64,000 bases of DNA, from positions 1-64,000 of the forward strand of contig JAWSUE010000008.1 of assembly GCA_033549065.1 (NCBI GenBank), written 5' to 3'. The DNA comes from Bacillota bacterium (lineage in GTDB: Bacteria; Bacillota; Dethiobacteria; DTU022). The stretch's first letter is position 1; every line of letters begins with the position of its first letter. Under the pieces are notes generated by a model that worked only from the letters and a program-made list of their open reading frames with translations, did no database searches and was not told the DNA's origin. Position numbers and translations under genes: made by a program. This document shows positions 63,291 to 64,000 of this stretch, piece by piece.

Positions 63291-63397
63291 CAGACAAGGG
63301 GACAGGGACTTGTCTGATGTGTAACCTTTGTAACCTTATTCCATTTCGGAAGTTTTTGAAGTGTAAGGGTACAGACAAGTCCCTGTCCCCTTGTCTG
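63291..63397. repeat. REP-like element: 26-bp perfect inverted repeat
   Basis: Positions 63291-63316 and 63372-63397 are exact inverted copies; each arm is itself a palindrome-like unit GACAAG-GGGACAGGGA-CTTGTC. The two lie 55 bases apart. It sits eight bases after clpB and four before the reductase stop, so it can act as a terminator for both convergent genes. Similar GGGGACAGG-type repeats accompany REP-associated transposases in some anaerobes. Confidence 0.85.
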
Positions 63398-63401
63398 GGA
63401 G

Positions 63402-63980
63402 TTATGTGCTGGCGATGAAGTCTTTGCCGGCCTGGTAAGCATCCTGAAGTATCTGGGGATCTTTCAGGACTGCTCCTTTTTCATCATAGCCTCTGACAGC
63501 AAGGGTACCGGCCAGCTTGTGGTTGATGTTGTGGAAGTATACTTTAATAATTTCGATAGCATTTTCGCAGTAATCTTTTTTCTTTAGAGCGCCGACGCAG
63601 ATAAAAAATCCTTTTCGGTTCGCCTCTTCGGGAATAAAGGGTTTCTGAAGGGTATATTTGGCATTCCACCAGCACTGGAAACGGTCTATAAACATTTTTA
63701 ACTGGGCGTTTAGAGAACCGAATGTAACAGGGCTGGCAATAACCAGGGCATCAGAGTTGATCAGCTTTGGATATACCTGCTGCATATCATCTTTCAAGAC
63801 ACACTGCCCGTCTTTTGCACAAAGGTCACAGGCCTGGCAGGGTCTGAAATTTAGGTCGTTTATAAAAAGCATTTCAACATGCCATCCGGCATCTTCTGCG
63901 GCACGACTAAATTCCCTGAGAAGCAGATCACTGTTGCCATTGCGCCGCGGGCTCGAACCTATCGCCAGTAATGTTTTCAA
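63402..63980 (-). CDS. NAD(P)H/FMN-dependent reductase (flavodoxin fold)
   Basis: A 192-residue flavoprotein of the NADPH-dependent FMN reductase family. It has the FMN phosphate loop GSSPRRNGNS and SPVTFGSLNAQLKMFIDR, and a cluster CQACDLCAKDGQC (Cys spaced 2, 2 and 5), which suggests an iron-sulfur or zinc site as in iron-sulfur flavoproteins. It would reduce flavin or quinone-type substrates. TTG start with GGAAGTG seven bases upstream. It stands alone and faces clpB. Confidence 0.85.
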   Translation of the reverse strand: MKTLLAIGSSPRRNGNSDLLLREFSRAAEDAGWHVEMLFINDLNFRPCQACDLCAKDGQCVLKDDMQQVYPKLINSDALVIASPVTFGSLNAQLKMFIDRFQCWWNAKYTLQKPFIPEEANRKGFFICVGALKKKDYCENAIEIIKVYFHNINHKLAGTLAVRGYDEKGAVLKDPQILQDAYQAGKDFIAST

Positions 63981-64000
63981 TATAATTCACTTCCTTTTCC

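Overview
The window reads as chromosomal DNA of an anaerobic, Gram-positive-type bacterium of the Bacillota, broadly clostridial. Supporting features are AAGGAGG-type ribosome binding sites, many TTG/GTG starts, a tungsten-type aldehyde:ferredoxin oxidoreductase, a corrinoid methyltransferase that appears to contain pyrrolysine, sigma-54 control, and cell-wall proteins ending in LPXTG-like tails. No rRNA, tRNA or CRISPR array was seen. The left edge cuts an IS30-type transposase.

Region 1 (0.4-29 kb) is mostly cell surface. After a small membrane protein, a cyclase and a universal stress protein comes a glycosylation block: GtrA-like flippase, GT2 polyprenyl-phosphate glycosyltransferase, a PMT-like mannosyltransferase and a second GT-C-like membrane protein. 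Then follows a run of secreted proteins: an RCC1-repeat protein with a dockerin, a dockerin/Ig-like protein, two cohesin proteins, a repeat protein with an LPXTG-like end, a wall amidase, and a membrane-anchored protein whose leader is a class I c-di-GMP riboswitch. Three more anchored proteins with (GD)n, (TP)n or (GEDE)n linkers lie to the right, together with a membrane-tethered amidohydrolase and a glycosidase-like protein. Cohesins and dockerins occur together without any cellulase, so the locus looks like a self-assembling surface layer rather than a cellulosome.

Region 2 (29-45 kb) is a catabolic island on the minus strand: a sigma-54 activator; mtbB (dimethylamine methyltransferase) with an in-frame UAG at codon 347; its corrinoid protein MtbC; a Liv-type ABC importer (livJHMGF); a thioredoxin-like/CcdA fusion; a tungsten aldehyde oxidoreductase; and two paralogous class III aminotransferases. 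Sigma-54 promoters precede both mtbB and livJ. A reasonable reading is import and stepwise breakdown of a methylated amine, with demethylation feeding one-carbon metabolism and the carbon skeleton going through transamination and aldehyde oxidation. A plus-strand small-RNA candidate lies between the mtb and liv operons.

Region 3 (46.5-53.3 kb) is a complete N-type F-ATPase operon in the order atpD-C-Q-R-B-E-F-A-G, with no delta gene and with sodium-binding residues in subunit c. Beside it, under a near-perfect sigma-A promoter, lies an apparently stand-alone structured RNA (about 53526-53845) with motifs reminiscent of cobalamin riboswitches.

Region 4 (53.8-64 kb) holds hpt, a cytidylate-kinase-like fusion, a Phd/PIN toxin-antitoxin pair, a rubredoxin-like protein, and a chaperone operon dnaK-grpE-dnaJ-(MerR/CbpM-like)-clpB whose order resembles that of Actinobacteria. 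A 26-bp REP-like inverted repeat and a flavodoxin-fold reductase close the window. No searches were run; family names rest on motifs read by eye.
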